From positions 1,922,001-1,986,000 of the forward strand of contig NC_015671.1 in NCBI RefSeq assembly GCF_000218545.1: DNA of 64,000 nt, read 5' to 3'. The notes under the pieces are model-generated. The model was given only the letters and a program-made list of their open reading frames with translations. It was not told the DNA's origin and made no database searches. Each line of letters starts with the position of its first letter. The stretch's first letter is position 1. Made by a program: the position numbers and the translations under genes. Shown here in pieces: positions 1-11,096 of this stretch. The stretch is from Cellulomonas gilvus ATCC 13127 (GTDB taxonomy: Bacteria > Actinomycetota > Actinomycetes > Actinomycetales > Cellulomonadaceae).

Positions 1-1624
1 AGTAGTGGTACGGCGTGAGCGCGGCGAACTCGGCCGCGCACGTGTCGACCGTCTTGTAGACCGGGCGCAGGCCGATCGCGTGCCGCGCCGCGCGCACCGC
101 GTCCTCCGTGGTGCCACGCAGCTGCGCGACCTGCGCGTCGGACAGGCCGTGCCGCTTGGCGCGCAGCAGCACGTCACGCGTGAGCGCGTCGGCGGCGGCC
201 GTCGCGGCCGCGACCTCGTTGATCAGCACGACCTGGTCCAGGAACCACGGGTCGATGCCCGTGCGCTCGTGCACCGTCTCGACGCTCGCACCCGCGCGCA
301 GCGCCTGCTGGACGTCGATCAGTCGGCCCTCGGTGGGGCGGGCGATCGACTCGACGAGCGCGTCGAGCGCCTCGCCCGTCGCGGGCTCACCGGCCCAGTG
401 GAACACCGAGCCCTTCTTGTCGATGGACCGCATCGCCTTGCCGAGCGCCTCGGTGAAGTTGCGCCCGAGCGCCATCGCCTCGCCGACCGACTTCATCGTG
501 GTCGTCAGCGTCGGGTCCGCCGCCGGGAACTTCTCGAACGCGAAGCGCGGGACCTTGACCACGACGTAGTCGAGCGTGGGCTCGAAGCTCGCGGGCGTCG
601 AGCCGGTGATGTCGTTCGGGATCTCGTCGAGCGTGTACCCGACCGCGAGCTTCGCGGCGATCTTGGCGATCGGGAAGCCCGTCGCCTTGGACGCGAGCGC
701 CGACGAGCGCGACACGCGCGGGTTCATCTCGATCACGACGACGCGCCCGGTGGACGGCTCGACCGCGAACTGGATGTTGCACCCGCCGGTGTCCACGCCG
801 ACCTCGCGGATGACCGCGATGCCGATGTCCCGCAGGTTCTGGTACTCACGGTCCGTGAGCGTGAGCGCGGGAGCGACCGTGATCGAGTCGCCCGTGTGCA
901 CGCCCACCGCGTCCACGTTCTCGATCGAGCAGACGACCACGACGTTGTCGTGCTTGTCGCGCATGAGCTCGAGCTCGTACTCCTTCCAGCCGAGGATGGA
1001 CTCCTCGAGGAGCACCTCGGTGGTCGGCGAGTAGTGCAGGCCCTGCCCGACGATGCGGCGCAGGTCGGCCTCGTCGTACGCGATGCCCGAGCCCAGGCCG
1101 CCCATCGTGAACGACGGACGCACGACGACCGGGTAGCCGAGGTCCTCGACCGCGCCGAGCGCGTCCTCGATCGTGTGCACGATCGCCGAGCGCGCGGACT
1201 CGCCGCCGCACACCTCGACGACCTCCTTGAACTGCTCGCGGTCCTCACCCTTGCGGATGGCCGGGATGTTGGCGCCGATGAGCTCGACGCCGTACTCCTC
1301 GAGCACACCCGCCTCGTGCAGCGCGATCGCGGCGTTGAGCGCCGTCTGACCGCCGAGCGTCGGCAGGATCGCGTCCGGGCGCTCCTTGGCGATGATCGAG
1401 GTGAGCACCTCGGTCGTGATCGGCTCGACGTACGTGGCGTCGGCGAACTCCGGGTCGGTCATGATCGTGGCCGGGTTGGAGTTGACCAGGACGACGCGCA
1501 GTCCCTCCTCCTTGAGCACGCGGCACGCCTGCGTGCCCGAGTAGTCGAACTCGCAGGCCTGCCCGATCACGATCGGGCCGGACCCGATGACCAGGACGCT
1601 GGAGATGTCGGTGCGGCGAGGCAT
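1..1624 (-). CDS. carB: carbamoyl-phosphate synthase large subunit, N-terminal part (runs off the left edge)
   Basis: Large subunit of carbamoyl-phosphate synthase, which makes carbamoyl phosphate from ammonia (delivered by CarA), bicarbonate and two ATP for pyrimidine and arginine synthesis. About 541 residues are present. They begin [19 protein letters not shown], the conserved CarB N-terminus, and the first ATP-grasp domain shows [35 protein letters not shown] and [18 protein letters not shown]. The family is usually about 1,100 residues, so roughly half lies outside the window. The ATG overlaps the carA stop in an ATGA arrangement, so the two subunits should be translated together. It is the last gene visible of the pyr operon. 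Confidence 0.97.
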   Translation of the reverse strand, partial: MPRRTDISSVLVIGSGPIVIGQACEFDYSGTQACRVLKEEGLRVVLVNSNPATIMTDPEFADATYVEPITTEVLTSIIAKERPDAILPTLGGQTALNAAIALHEAGVLEEYGVELIGANIPAIRKGEDREQFKEVVEVCGGESARSAIVHTIEDALGAVEDLGYPVVVRPSFTMGGLGSGIAYDEADLRRIVGQGLHYSPTTEVLLEESILGWKEYELELMRDKHDNVVVVCSIENVDAVGVHTGDSITVAPALTLTDREYQNLRDIGIAVIREVGVDTGGCNIQFAVEPSTGRVVVIEMNPRVSRSSALASKATGFPIAKIAAKLAVGYTLDEIPNDITGSTPASFEPTLDYVVVKVPRFAFEKFPAADPTLTTTMKSVGEAMALGRNFTEALGKAMRSIDKKGSVFHWAGEPATGEALDALVESIARPTEGRLIDVQQALRAGASVETVHERTGIDPWFLDQVVLINEVAAATAAADALTRDVLLRAKRHGLSDAQVAQLRGTTEDAVRAARHAIGLRPVYKTVDTCAAEFAALTPYHY

Positions 1625-2796
1625 CAGGCGGCGCCCTTCGTGGAGTGCATGAGGTCGAGGAAGCGGTCGAACAGGTACGCGGCGTCGTGCGGGCCCGCCG
1701 CGGCCTCGGGGTGGTACTGCACGCTGAACGCGGGCAGGTCGAGCGCCTGCAGGCCCTCGACGACGTCGTCGTTGAGGTCCACGTGCGAGACGACGACGCG
1801 GCCGTAGCGGCCGTCGTCGTGCGGCGCGACGGACTCGCCGTCCAGCGGCGCGTCCACCGCGAAGCCGTGGTTGTGCGCCGTGATCTCGACCTTGCCCGTG
1901 GCCCGGTCGATCACCGGCTGGTTGACCCCGCGGTGGCCGTAGCCGAGCTTGTACGTGCCGTACCCCAGCGCACGGCCCAGCAGCTGGTTGCCGTAGCAGA
2001 TCCCGAAGAACGGGATCCGGCGGTCCAGCACCTCGCGCAGCAGCTCGATCTCGTGCCGCGCGGCTCCCGGGTCGCCGGGACCGTTGGAGAAGAACACGCC
2101 GTCGGGCCGGGTCGCGAGCACGTCCTCGATGGTCGACGTGCTCGGCAGCACGTGGACCCGGATGCCGCGCTCGGCCATGCGCTGCGGCGTCATCGCCTTG
2201 ATGCCCAGGTCCACCGCGGCCACCACGGCGCGCGGCTCGGCGAGCGGCGCACCGTCGGCGTCCAGCGCCTCGACCACGTAGGGCTCGCTCGTCGTGACCT
2301 CGCCCGCGAGGTCCGCACCGGCCATCGCGGGCGCGGCGAGGACGTGCTCGAGCAGCTCGGAGTCGGTCTGGTCGCCCAGCGCGTCGCCCGAGAAGATGCC
2401 CGCGCGCATCACGCCGCGCTCGCGCAGGTGACGCGTCAGCGCACGCGTGTCGACCTCGCTGATGCCGACCACGCCCTGCGCGGCCAGCTCGTCGTCGAGC
2501 GACCGGCGCGAGCGCCAGTTCGACGGCACCCGCGCGGGGTCGCGGACCACGTACCCCGCGACCCAGATGCGCTGCGACTCGTCGTCCTCGTCGTTGACGC
2601 CCGTGTTGCCGATGTGCGGCGCGGTCATGACGACGATCTGGCGGTGGTACGAGGGGTCGGTGAGGGTCTCCTGGTAGCCGGTCATGCCGGTGTTGAAGAC
2701 GATCTCGCCGAGCGTGGCGCCGGTCGCGCCGTAGGACTGGCCGGTGAACGTCCGGCCGTCCTCCAGGACGAGCACGGCGCGCGTGGTGTCGGTCAT
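1624..2796 (-). CDS. carA: carbamoyl-phosphate synthase small (glutamine amidotransferase) subunit
   Basis: Glutaminase subunit, 390 residues, the usual family length. It hydrolyses glutamine and passes ammonia to CarB. The N-terminal CarA domain shows [15 protein letters not shown] and [16 protein letters not shown]. The C-terminal class I amidotransferase domain shows the nucleophile loop [15 protein letters not shown] (catalytic Cys), HNHGFAVD, and the [10 protein letters not shown] motif carrying the catalytic His and Glu. It overlaps carB by 1 base (ATGA) and the upstream PH-like gene by 4 bases, so all three belong to one transcript led by pyrR. Confidence 0.98.
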   Translation of the reverse strand: MTDTTRAVLVLEDGRTFTGQSYGATGATLGEIVFNTGMTGYQETLTDPSYHRQIVVMTAPHIGNTGVNDEDDESQRIWVAGYVVRDPARVPSNWRSRRSLDDELAAQGVVGISEVDTRALTRHLRERGVMRAGIFSGDALGDQTDSELLEHVLAAPAMAGADLAGEVTTSEPYVVEALDADGAPLAEPRAVVAAVDLGIKAMTPQRMAERGIRVHVLPSTSTIEDVLATRPDGVFFSNGPGDPGAARHEIELLREVLDRRIPFFGICYGNQLLGRALGYGTYKLGYGHRGVNQPVIDRATGKVEITAHNHGFAVDAPLDGESVAPHDDGRYGRVVVSHVDLNDDVVEGLQALDLPAFSVQYHPEAAAGPHDAAYLFDRFLDLMHSTKGAA

Positions 2797-3353
2797 GGCT
2801 TCTCCTCCGTGCCGCTCACCGCGGCGGGGACGTCAGGGATCAGGGTGAGGGCCGCCGCGACGATCGCGTCGCGGTCGGCCGCGTGGCGCGGCAGCAGGCC
2901 GGTGTCGAGGCCGCGCGCACCGTCGGGCTCGTCGCCCGGCTGCGCGGCGGGCTCCCAGGTCAGGACCACCAGGTGGTCGCGCCCGACGACCTTGCCCGCG
3001 ATGCCGGGGGCGAGGGCCGCGGCCCTCAGCGCATGCGCGGGCACGAACACGTCGGGCGCGCCCGTGCGGGCGACGTGCACACCCGTCGCGTGCACGCTCA
3101 CCCGAGCGGGGCTGCGCACCCCGAGACCGTGCGCGGCGACGCGGTCCAGCCAGTCCCCCTCGCGCGTCGTCGAGACGTACACCGCCTCGAACGGCCCCGC
3201 GAGCAGCGCCCCGGCGTCCGTGGGCACCGCGGGCAGCGTCGGCACGGCATCGAGCGTGCGTCGTCGGCGGTGCACCCACCCGACCCGCATGCCGACGAGC
3301 GCGAGGACGAGCAGGCCCGCGAGCACCAGGATCGTGACCGTCTGCCGCGTCAC
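2793..3353 (-). CDS. membrane-anchored PH-like domain protein of the pyr operon
   Basis: A 186-residue protein with one N-terminal membrane helix (about residues 5-24, [20 protein letters not shown]), a basic RRRR stretch after it (inside-positive), then a soluble domain. A small membrane-anchored protein of this size is commonly found between pyrC and carA in actinobacteria and is annotated there as PH-like; I rely on size, topology and context, not on a diagnostic motif. It overlaps pyrC and carA by 4 bases each (ATGA), so it is fully embedded in the pyrimidine operon. Its role in that pathway is unknown; anchoring the enzymes to the membrane would be a guess. Confidence 0.8.
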   Translation of the reverse strand: MTRQTVTILVLAGLLVLALVGMRVGWVHRRRRTLDAVPTLPAVPTDAGALLAGPFEAVYVSTTREGDWLDRVAAHGLGVRSPARVSVHATGVHVARTGAPDVFVPAHALRAAALAPGIAGKVVGRDHLVVLTWEPAAQPGDEPDGARGLDTGLLPRHAADRDAIVAAALTLIPDVPAAVSGTEEKP

Positions 3354-4659
3354 CGTGCCACCACCACGTCCTCATCGCACGACGAGCCGTCGAGCACCGT
3401 GGCGCGGCCGCGCAGGAACGTCGCGACCACGCAGCCGGACAGCTCGCGGCCGCGGAACGGGGAGTTCACGGACTTGGTGGCCTGCTGCTCGGGGTTGATC
3501 ACACGTCGCACGTCCGGGTCGACGAGCGTGAGGTTGGCGGGCTCGCCCACCGCGATCGGCCGCCCGTGGCCCTCGACCCGGCCGATCCGCGCGGGGGTCG
3601 TCGAGAGCACGCGCGCGACGTCGGTCCACGTCATGCGGCCCGTGTCGACCATCGTCTCCTGCACCACCGAGAGCGCGGTCTCGAGCCCGGTCATGCCGAA
3701 CGCGGCCGCGGCCCACTCGCAGTCCTTGTCCTCACGGGGGTGCGGCGCGTGGTCGGTCGCGACGATGTCGATCGTGCCGTCCGCCAGGCCCTCACGGACC
3801 GCCTCCACGTCACGCTGCGTGCGCAGCGGCGGGTTGACCTTGAACAGCGGGTCGTACCCGCGCGCGAGCTCGTCGGTCAGCACCAGGTGGTGCGGCGTGA
3901 CCTCGGCCGTCACGTCGATCCCCCGCGACTTGGCCCAGCGGATGATCTCGACCGAGCCGGCCGTGGACAGGTGGCACACGTGCAGGCGCGAACCGACGTG
4001 CTCGGCGAGCAGCACGTCGCGCGCGATGATCGCCTCCTCGGCGACCGCAGGCCAGCCCGCGAGCCCGAGCTCCGCCGAGACGACGCCCTCGTGCATCTGC
4101 GCACCGGCCGTGAGGCGAGGCTCCTGCGCGTGCTGCGCGATCACGCCGTCGAACGCCTTGACGTACTCGAGCGCACGCCGCATGACCACGGGGTCGTGCA
4201 CGCACTTCCCGTCGTCGGAGAACACCCGCACGCGGGCCGCGGACTCGGCCATCGCGCCCAGCTCCGCGAGCCGCTCGCCCTCCAGGCCCACCGTCACGGC
4301 GCCCACCGGGAACACGTCGGTCCAGCCCGCCTGCCGTCCGAGCCGCCACACCTGCTCGACCACGCCCGCGGTGTCCTGCGTGGGCGTGGTGTTGGCCATC
4401 GCGTGCACCGCGGTGAACCCGCCCAGCGCGGCCGCACGCGTGCCCGTGACGATGGTCTCGGCGTCCTCGCGGCCCGGCTCGCGCAGGTGCGTGTGCAGGT
4501 CCACCAGGCCGGGCAGCAGCACCAGGCTGCGCCCGTCGATCACGACCGCGTCGTCCGGCGCCGTCAGGTGCTCGCCCATCGCCGCGATCACGCCGTTGGC
4601 GAGCAGCACGTCGGTGCGGCCCTCGCCCAGGGGCGAGACGTCGCGCAGCAGGTAGGTGG

Positions 4660-4663
<4 letters not shown>
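3350..4663 (-). CDS. pyrC: dihydroorotase
   Basis: Third step of pyrimidine synthesis: cyclises carbamoyl aspartate to dihydroorotate. 437 residues, the length of the long class I dihydroorotases of Gram-positive bacteria. Metal-binding amidohydrolase motifs are visible: [17 protein letters not shown] near residue 57 (the HxH pair), [11 protein letters not shown], and [16 protein letters not shown] near residue 305 (the metal-binding Asp). [10 protein letters not shown] matches a conserved His region. The ATG overlaps the pyrB stop and its own stop overlaps the PH-like gene, so it is translationally coupled on both sides. Confidence 0.97.
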
Positions 4664-7254
<2,591 letters not shown>

Positions 7255-7356
7255 GCCGCCCTCCCCTTGCTCACGCCGTTCCCCGACCGGTCGTCGTCCC
7301 GCGGGCGGACACCAGCCGACAGCGGCACGGGCACGCCGCGGGCCACCACACGCCGA

Positions 7357-7383
7357 CGGGGCGGGCCCGATGGACCCGCCCCG
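7357..7383 (-). terminator. GC-rich hairpin after the first S8 peptidase gene
   Basis: Perfect 9-bp inverted repeat (CGGGGCGGG at 7357-7365, CCCGCCCCG at 7375-7383) with a 9-base loop, 60 bases past the stop of the peptidase gene and before the PrmC-like gene. There is no T-tract, as is common in actinobacteria. Confidence 0.55.
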
Positions 7384-7442
7384 ACGGGCGACGTGCGGTG
7401 CTGCTCACCGCGTGCCAAGAGCCGCGGTGGTGGCCAGGACGG

Positions 7443-9185
7443 TCAGCTGACCTTCGCGGTGCGCAGCGACGTGGACGGCTGGGCGTAGTACGAGCCGGCG
7501 CTGCGGGGGGTGATGCGCGCCGAGATCTGCTTGCCGCGGTCCGCCGACGTGAGCTTGTAGCTCTGGCCGGTGGCACCGCTGATCGGCGAGCCGTTGCGGA
7601 ACCACTGGAACTTCTTGCCGGTCACCTTGCCGGTGAAGCCCTTCGCAGCGACGACCTTGAGCGTCTGGCCGACGGCCGGCGTCCCGGTGATCTTCGCGCG
7701 CTTGATCGCCACCAGGACCTTGGACAGGTCGAGGTAGCCCCTGCCGCACTGGGTCGTGGAGCAGTTGGCCGGCGAACCCGCGTAGCGCGGGAAGTTCGAG
7801 CGCGCACGCAGGAGCGCGCTCTCGAGCGCGGCCCCCTTGAGGCCGAGCGAGGCCAGGAGGGCAGCGCCGCCGGCCACCGCGGGAGCGGCCTGGCTGGTGC
7901 CCGCCATGCCGCCGTACGCGGCCGCACCCGGCGCCTTGGTGCCGGTGTTGATGGTCGACCAGACGTAGCCGCTGTTCGTCGAGCCACCGCCACCGCCGGG
8001 AGCGGCGATGTCCACCACGGAGCCGCGGTTCGAGTAGCTCGCGCGCTTGCCGTTGCGGTCGAGCGCCGCGACCGTGATGACGCCCTGGCAGTTGCCGGGG
8101 ACCGAGAGCGACGCGGACTTGTTGTAGTTGCCCGCCGCCGCGATGACGACCGCACCACGCGCACGCGCGCCCTTGATCGCGTCCTGCAGCGCGCTCGGGC
8201 ACCGCATGTCGTCCTTGGTCTGGATCGACAGGTTGAGCACGCGGGCCGGCTTCGAGTTCTTCGGGACGCCCGAGACGCTGCCGCCCGAGGCCCAGGTGAC
8301 ACCCGCCGCGATGTCCGCGAACGTGCCACCCTTCGACCCCAGCACGCGCACGTGCTGGATCCGCGAGTTCGGGGCGACGCCCGCACCCCAGGAGGTGTTC
8401 GTCATCGCGCCGACGATCCCCGCGACGTGCGTGCCGTGCCAGGACGAGTGCACGCCGTCGCTGCCCAGGTCACCCTTGTCCGTCGCGTCGCTGTCGCGGC
8501 CGTTTCCGTCCCGCGCGCTCGTCGCGCTGCTGATCATGTCGTAGCCGTTGACGGTGTGACCGTCCAGGTCCGAGTGACGGGTGCGGCCCGTGTCGATGAC
8601 GGCGACGACCACGCCGGAGCCCTTGGTCCGCGGCCACAGGCTCAGGGCGTGCGACGACCAGCCGCCGTTGGGGATGGTGACGCCGCTGGTCGAGCCGTTG
8701 CGGCTGTCCCACACGTTCCACTGGTACTGCGCGAAGTACGGGTCCTTCGGCTTGACCGGACCGGCGCCGGCCGTGGTCGCGACGTAGTTGGGCTCGGCCC
8801 ACGCGACGGCCGGGTTCGCGGCGACGGCGGCGGCGGCCTGCTCGGCCGTCGAGGCGTCGACCAGGTCGACGAAGTCGACCGCGGACGTGAGGGCGCCGAC
8901 GGGCACGACCGTCGTCCGGACATCACGGCCCGCGGCACGCGCGACCGCCGCGCTGACCGACGAGGAGGCCGCGGCGGACGCGGCGTAGCCGGGCTTCATC
9001 TTGTAGATCACACCCGCGGCGAGCTGACCGGTGCCCGCGGGCTCCGCCCGCTCGACGACGGGCAGCACGTGCTCGGCACCCTGCGCGGGCGCCACCATCG
9101 CCGTGGCCACCAGCGCCGTCGTCATCCCCGCACACAGTGCGAAGGCCGCACCCCGTCGCGCGGCCTGTCCTGAGACTCTCGTCAC
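7443..9185 (-). CDS. secreted subtilisin-like (S8) peptidase with C-terminal Ig-like domain
   Basis: Secreted serine protease of 580 residues from the GTG at 9185, chosen because GGAGAGA lies just upstream and a signal peptide follows directly (basic start, then AAFALCAGMTTALVATAMVA, cleavage near PAQG-AEH). A propeptide-like region follows to about residue 150. The catalytic triad is complete: Asp198 in VVAVIDTGRTRH, His250 in HGTHVAG, Ser431 in GMAGTSQAAPAVAG, with the oxyanion Asn353 in AAAGN. Residues about 496-580 form a separate Ig-like module (QWFRNGSPISGATGQSYKL, SADRGKQISARIT) common in secreted actinobacterial proteins. A close paralogue lies next upstream; the two probably arose by duplication. 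Confidence 0.93.
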   Translation of the reverse strand: MTRVSGQAARRGAAFALCAGMTTALVATAMVAPAQGAEHVLPVVERAEPAGTGQLAAGVIYKMKPGYAASAAASSSVSAAVARAAGRDVRTTVVPVGALTSAVDFVDLVDASTAEQAAAAVAANPAVAWAEPNYVATTAGAGPVKPKDPYFAQYQWNVWDSRNGSTSGVTIPNGGWSSHALSLWPRTKGSGVVVAVIDTGRTRHSDLDGHTVNGYDMISSATSARDGNGRDSDATDKGDLGSDGVHSSWHGTHVAGIVGAMTNTSWGAGVAPNSRIQHVRVLGSKGGTFADIAAGVTWASGGSVSGVPKNSKPARVLNLSIQTKDDMRCPSALQDAIKGARARGAVVIAAAGNYNKSASLSVPGNCQGVITVAALDRNGKRASYSNRGSVVDIAAPGGGGGSTNSGYVWSTINTGTKAPGAAAYGGMAGTSQAAPAVAGGAALLASLGLKGAALESALLRARSNFPRYAGSPANCSTTQCGRGYLDLSKVLVAIKRAKITGTPAVGQTLKVVAAKGFTGKVTGKKFQWFRNGSPISGATGQSYKLTSADRGKQISARITPRSAGSYYAQPSTSLRTAKVS

Positions 9186-9194
9186 GATCTCTCC

Positions 9195-9216
9195 GTCTGT
9201 CGTCCGTCTGTCGTCC
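9195..9216. repeat. two tandem copies of an 11-base unit in the peptidase leader
   Basis: The unit GTCTGTCGTCC occurs twice back to back (9195-9205 and 9206-9216), just upstream of the ribosome binding site of the S8 peptidase starting at 9185. Its function is unknown; it could be a replication-slippage duplication in the 5' leader. Confidence 0.6.
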
Positions 9217-9312
9217 GCAGCAACCGAACACTGCGCCGGAGGGACCATAACGGACATCTGCCCCAGCCGCCCGGCCCGGTCGGGCGGCTCCCCCGATCGG
9301 ATGAGCGCACAG

Positions 9313-9351
9313 CACGACGCCGGACCCGCGTCGTGCGGGCCCGGCGTCGTG
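9313..9351 (-). terminator. strong hairpin terminator after the second S8 peptidase gene
   Basis: Perfect 11-bp inverted repeat (CACGACGCCGG at 9313-9323, CCGGCGTCGTG at 9341-9351) with an inner CCCGC/GCGGG stem, starting 39 bases past the stop of the upstream peptidase gene. It separates the two peptidase genes into different transcripts. Confidence 0.75.
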
Positions 9352-9389
9352 TCAGGGCGTGGCCGTCGTGTGGACGGACCGGTCTCCGG

Positions 9390-10883
9390 TCAGGCCTTCG
9401 ACAGGTCGAGGATCCCGTTGCCGCACAGTGCCTGCGTGCAGTTCGAGTCCGTGTAGAACGAGTAGGACGGGAAGCCCCGCACGCTCTTCAGCAGCTTGTT
9501 CTCGAGCGCGGCGCCCTTGAGCCCCGTCGAGGCCAGCAGCGCGGCCGCGCCCGCGACACCGGGGGCCGCCTGGCTCGTGCCCATCATGAAGCCGAACGCC
9601 GGGGACTCGGGCTTCTTCTTCCCGGAGTTCACCGTCGACTTGATGAGCAGGTACGGGCCGTAGTACGGGTCCTCGCCGCCGGGCGTCGCGATGTCGACGA
9701 CGCTGCCGTGGTTCGAGTAGGACGTGAGCTGGCCCAGCTGGTCCAGCGCGGCGACCGTGATGACGCCCTTGCAGTTGGCGGGCACGTAGCCGCCCGCGTC
9801 ACGACCGTCGTTGCCCGCGGCGACGACGACGACCGAGCCCCGGCTGCGGGCGCCGTCGATGGCCTTCTGGAGCGCCGGGTAGTCGCTGCACCTGCCCGCA
9901 CCGCCCAGCGACATGTTGAGCACGGCCGCCTTCGTCTTGTTCTTCGGCAGCCCGGAGACCGTCCCGCCCGACGCCCAGGTGACCCCTGCCGCGATGTCCG
10001 AGATGGTGCCGCCCTTGGCCCCGAGCACGCGGACGTGCTGGATGCGGACGCCGGGTGCGTTGCCGACCACGGACTTGCCGTCCTGGATCGCCCCGATGAT
10101 CCCGGCCACGTGCGTGCCGTGCCACGAGCTGGGGATCAGGCTGCCGGACGGGTCGAAGCCCCAGTCGCCCTGGTCCTGCGGGTTCGCGTCGCGTCCGTTG
10201 CCGTCACGCGCGCTGCTCTTGTCCTTGATCATGTCGAACCCGGCGACCGTGTGGGCGTCGAGCTGCGGGTGCTTGGTGCGCCCGGTGTCGAGGACGGCGA
10301 CGACCACCGACGCCTTGCCCTTGGTCTTCTTCCAGAACACGGGCGCCTTGGTGCCGTAGCCACCGGCGGGCAGCGCGACAGCCGTGCCGTCCTCGGGGCT
10401 GGGGCGCGAGCTCTTGAAGTCCCAGATGTTGAACTGCAGACCCTTGCGGAAGTCCGGGTCGCTCGGGTTCACCGGAGGCGTGGCGTCCGCGGTCAGGAGC
10501 AGGTCGGGCGCCGCCCAGGCCACACCCGGCAGCTTCGCCACGGCGTCCGCTGCCGCACGGGCCCGCTCCACGGGCACCGCGGAGTCGAACTGGACCACAC
10601 CGGGCTGGCCCGCGGCCTCGGCGACGACCGACGCGACGCGCACGGGTCCGGTGCCCGCGGCGGACGCCACGGTCGACGCGGCGACCTTGACGTCACCGTC
10701 GAGCCCGAACACCACGCCCGCCGCACGCTGCGGGGCCGGCGCCGACGTGGCGGCGGGCGTCTTCTGCGTGGGCGCGGCGGGCTCGCCCGCGACGGCCGGA
10801 GTCAGGGCGATGCTCAGCAGCGAGCCCACCAGGCCCGCACACGTGGCGGCGGCGACGACGCGACGCCCGCTTGTCAGCTTCAC
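9390..10883 (-). CDS. secreted subtilisin-like (S8) peptidase
   Basis: 497 residues from a GTG at 10883 preceded by GAGGGGGA. The signal peptide is clear (KLTSGRR, then a hydrophobic stretch ending ALTPAVAG-EPA). After a propeptide region the S8 domain has Asp199 (VVAVLDTGRTKH), His255 (HGTHVAG), Asn358 (VAAGN) and Ser437 (MMGTSQAAPGVAG), so it should be active. It ends at GNGILDLSKA, directly after the catalytic domain, and lacks the C-terminal Ig-like module of its neighbour at 7443-9185, with which it shares long near-identical stretches (RIQHVRVLG, DIAAGVTWASGG). Its substrate is unknown. Confidence 0.93.
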   Translation of the reverse strand: MKLTSGRRVVAAATCAGLVGSLLSIALTPAVAGEPAAPTQKTPAATSAPAPQRAAGVVFGLDGDVKVAASTVASAAGTGPVRVASVVAEAAGQPGVVQFDSAVPVERARAAADAVAKLPGVAWAAPDLLLTADATPPVNPSDPDFRKGLQFNIWDFKSSRPSPEDGTAVALPAGGYGTKAPVFWKKTKGKASVVVAVLDTGRTKHPQLDAHTVAGFDMIKDKSSARDGNGRDANPQDQGDWGFDPSGSLIPSSWHGTHVAGIIGAIQDGKSVVGNAPGVRIQHVRVLGAKGGTISDIAAGVTWASGGTVSGLPKNKTKAAVLNMSLGGAGRCSDYPALQKAIDGARSRGSVVVVAAGNDGRDAGGYVPANCKGVITVAALDQLGQLTSYSNHGSVVDIATPGGEDPYYGPYLLIKSTVNSGKKKPESPAFGFMMGTSQAAPGVAGAAALLASTGLKGAALENKLLKSVRGFPSYSFYTDSNCTQALCGNGILDLSKA

Positions 10884-11096
10884 GAAAGGGTCCCCCTCTG
10901 GTTACCAGTCGCGCCTCGCGGACCGCGGGCGCGCACCCCGTCCTCGCGGGGCGGGACCGAGCCTAGCGAGGCAAAACGGACGAATCGTCCCCGAGGTCGC
11001 GCGGGCCCCCGATTCACCCGCCCGATCCCCCGTCCGGCGACTCGGTCACCCGAATGCCACGTCACGGGCACCCGCGGGAGTGCCGATCTGAACGGC

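Noticed and set aside
5..1807. 600-codon frame on the plus strand opposite carB and carA
   Set aside because: Shadow of carB; His/Arg/Asp-rich composition and no ribosome binding site.
10884..11096. Sigma-28-like promoter for the GGDEF-EAL gene
   Set aside because: CCCGATCC and CCGATTC elements are present but there is no TCAAG-like element 15 bases upstream.
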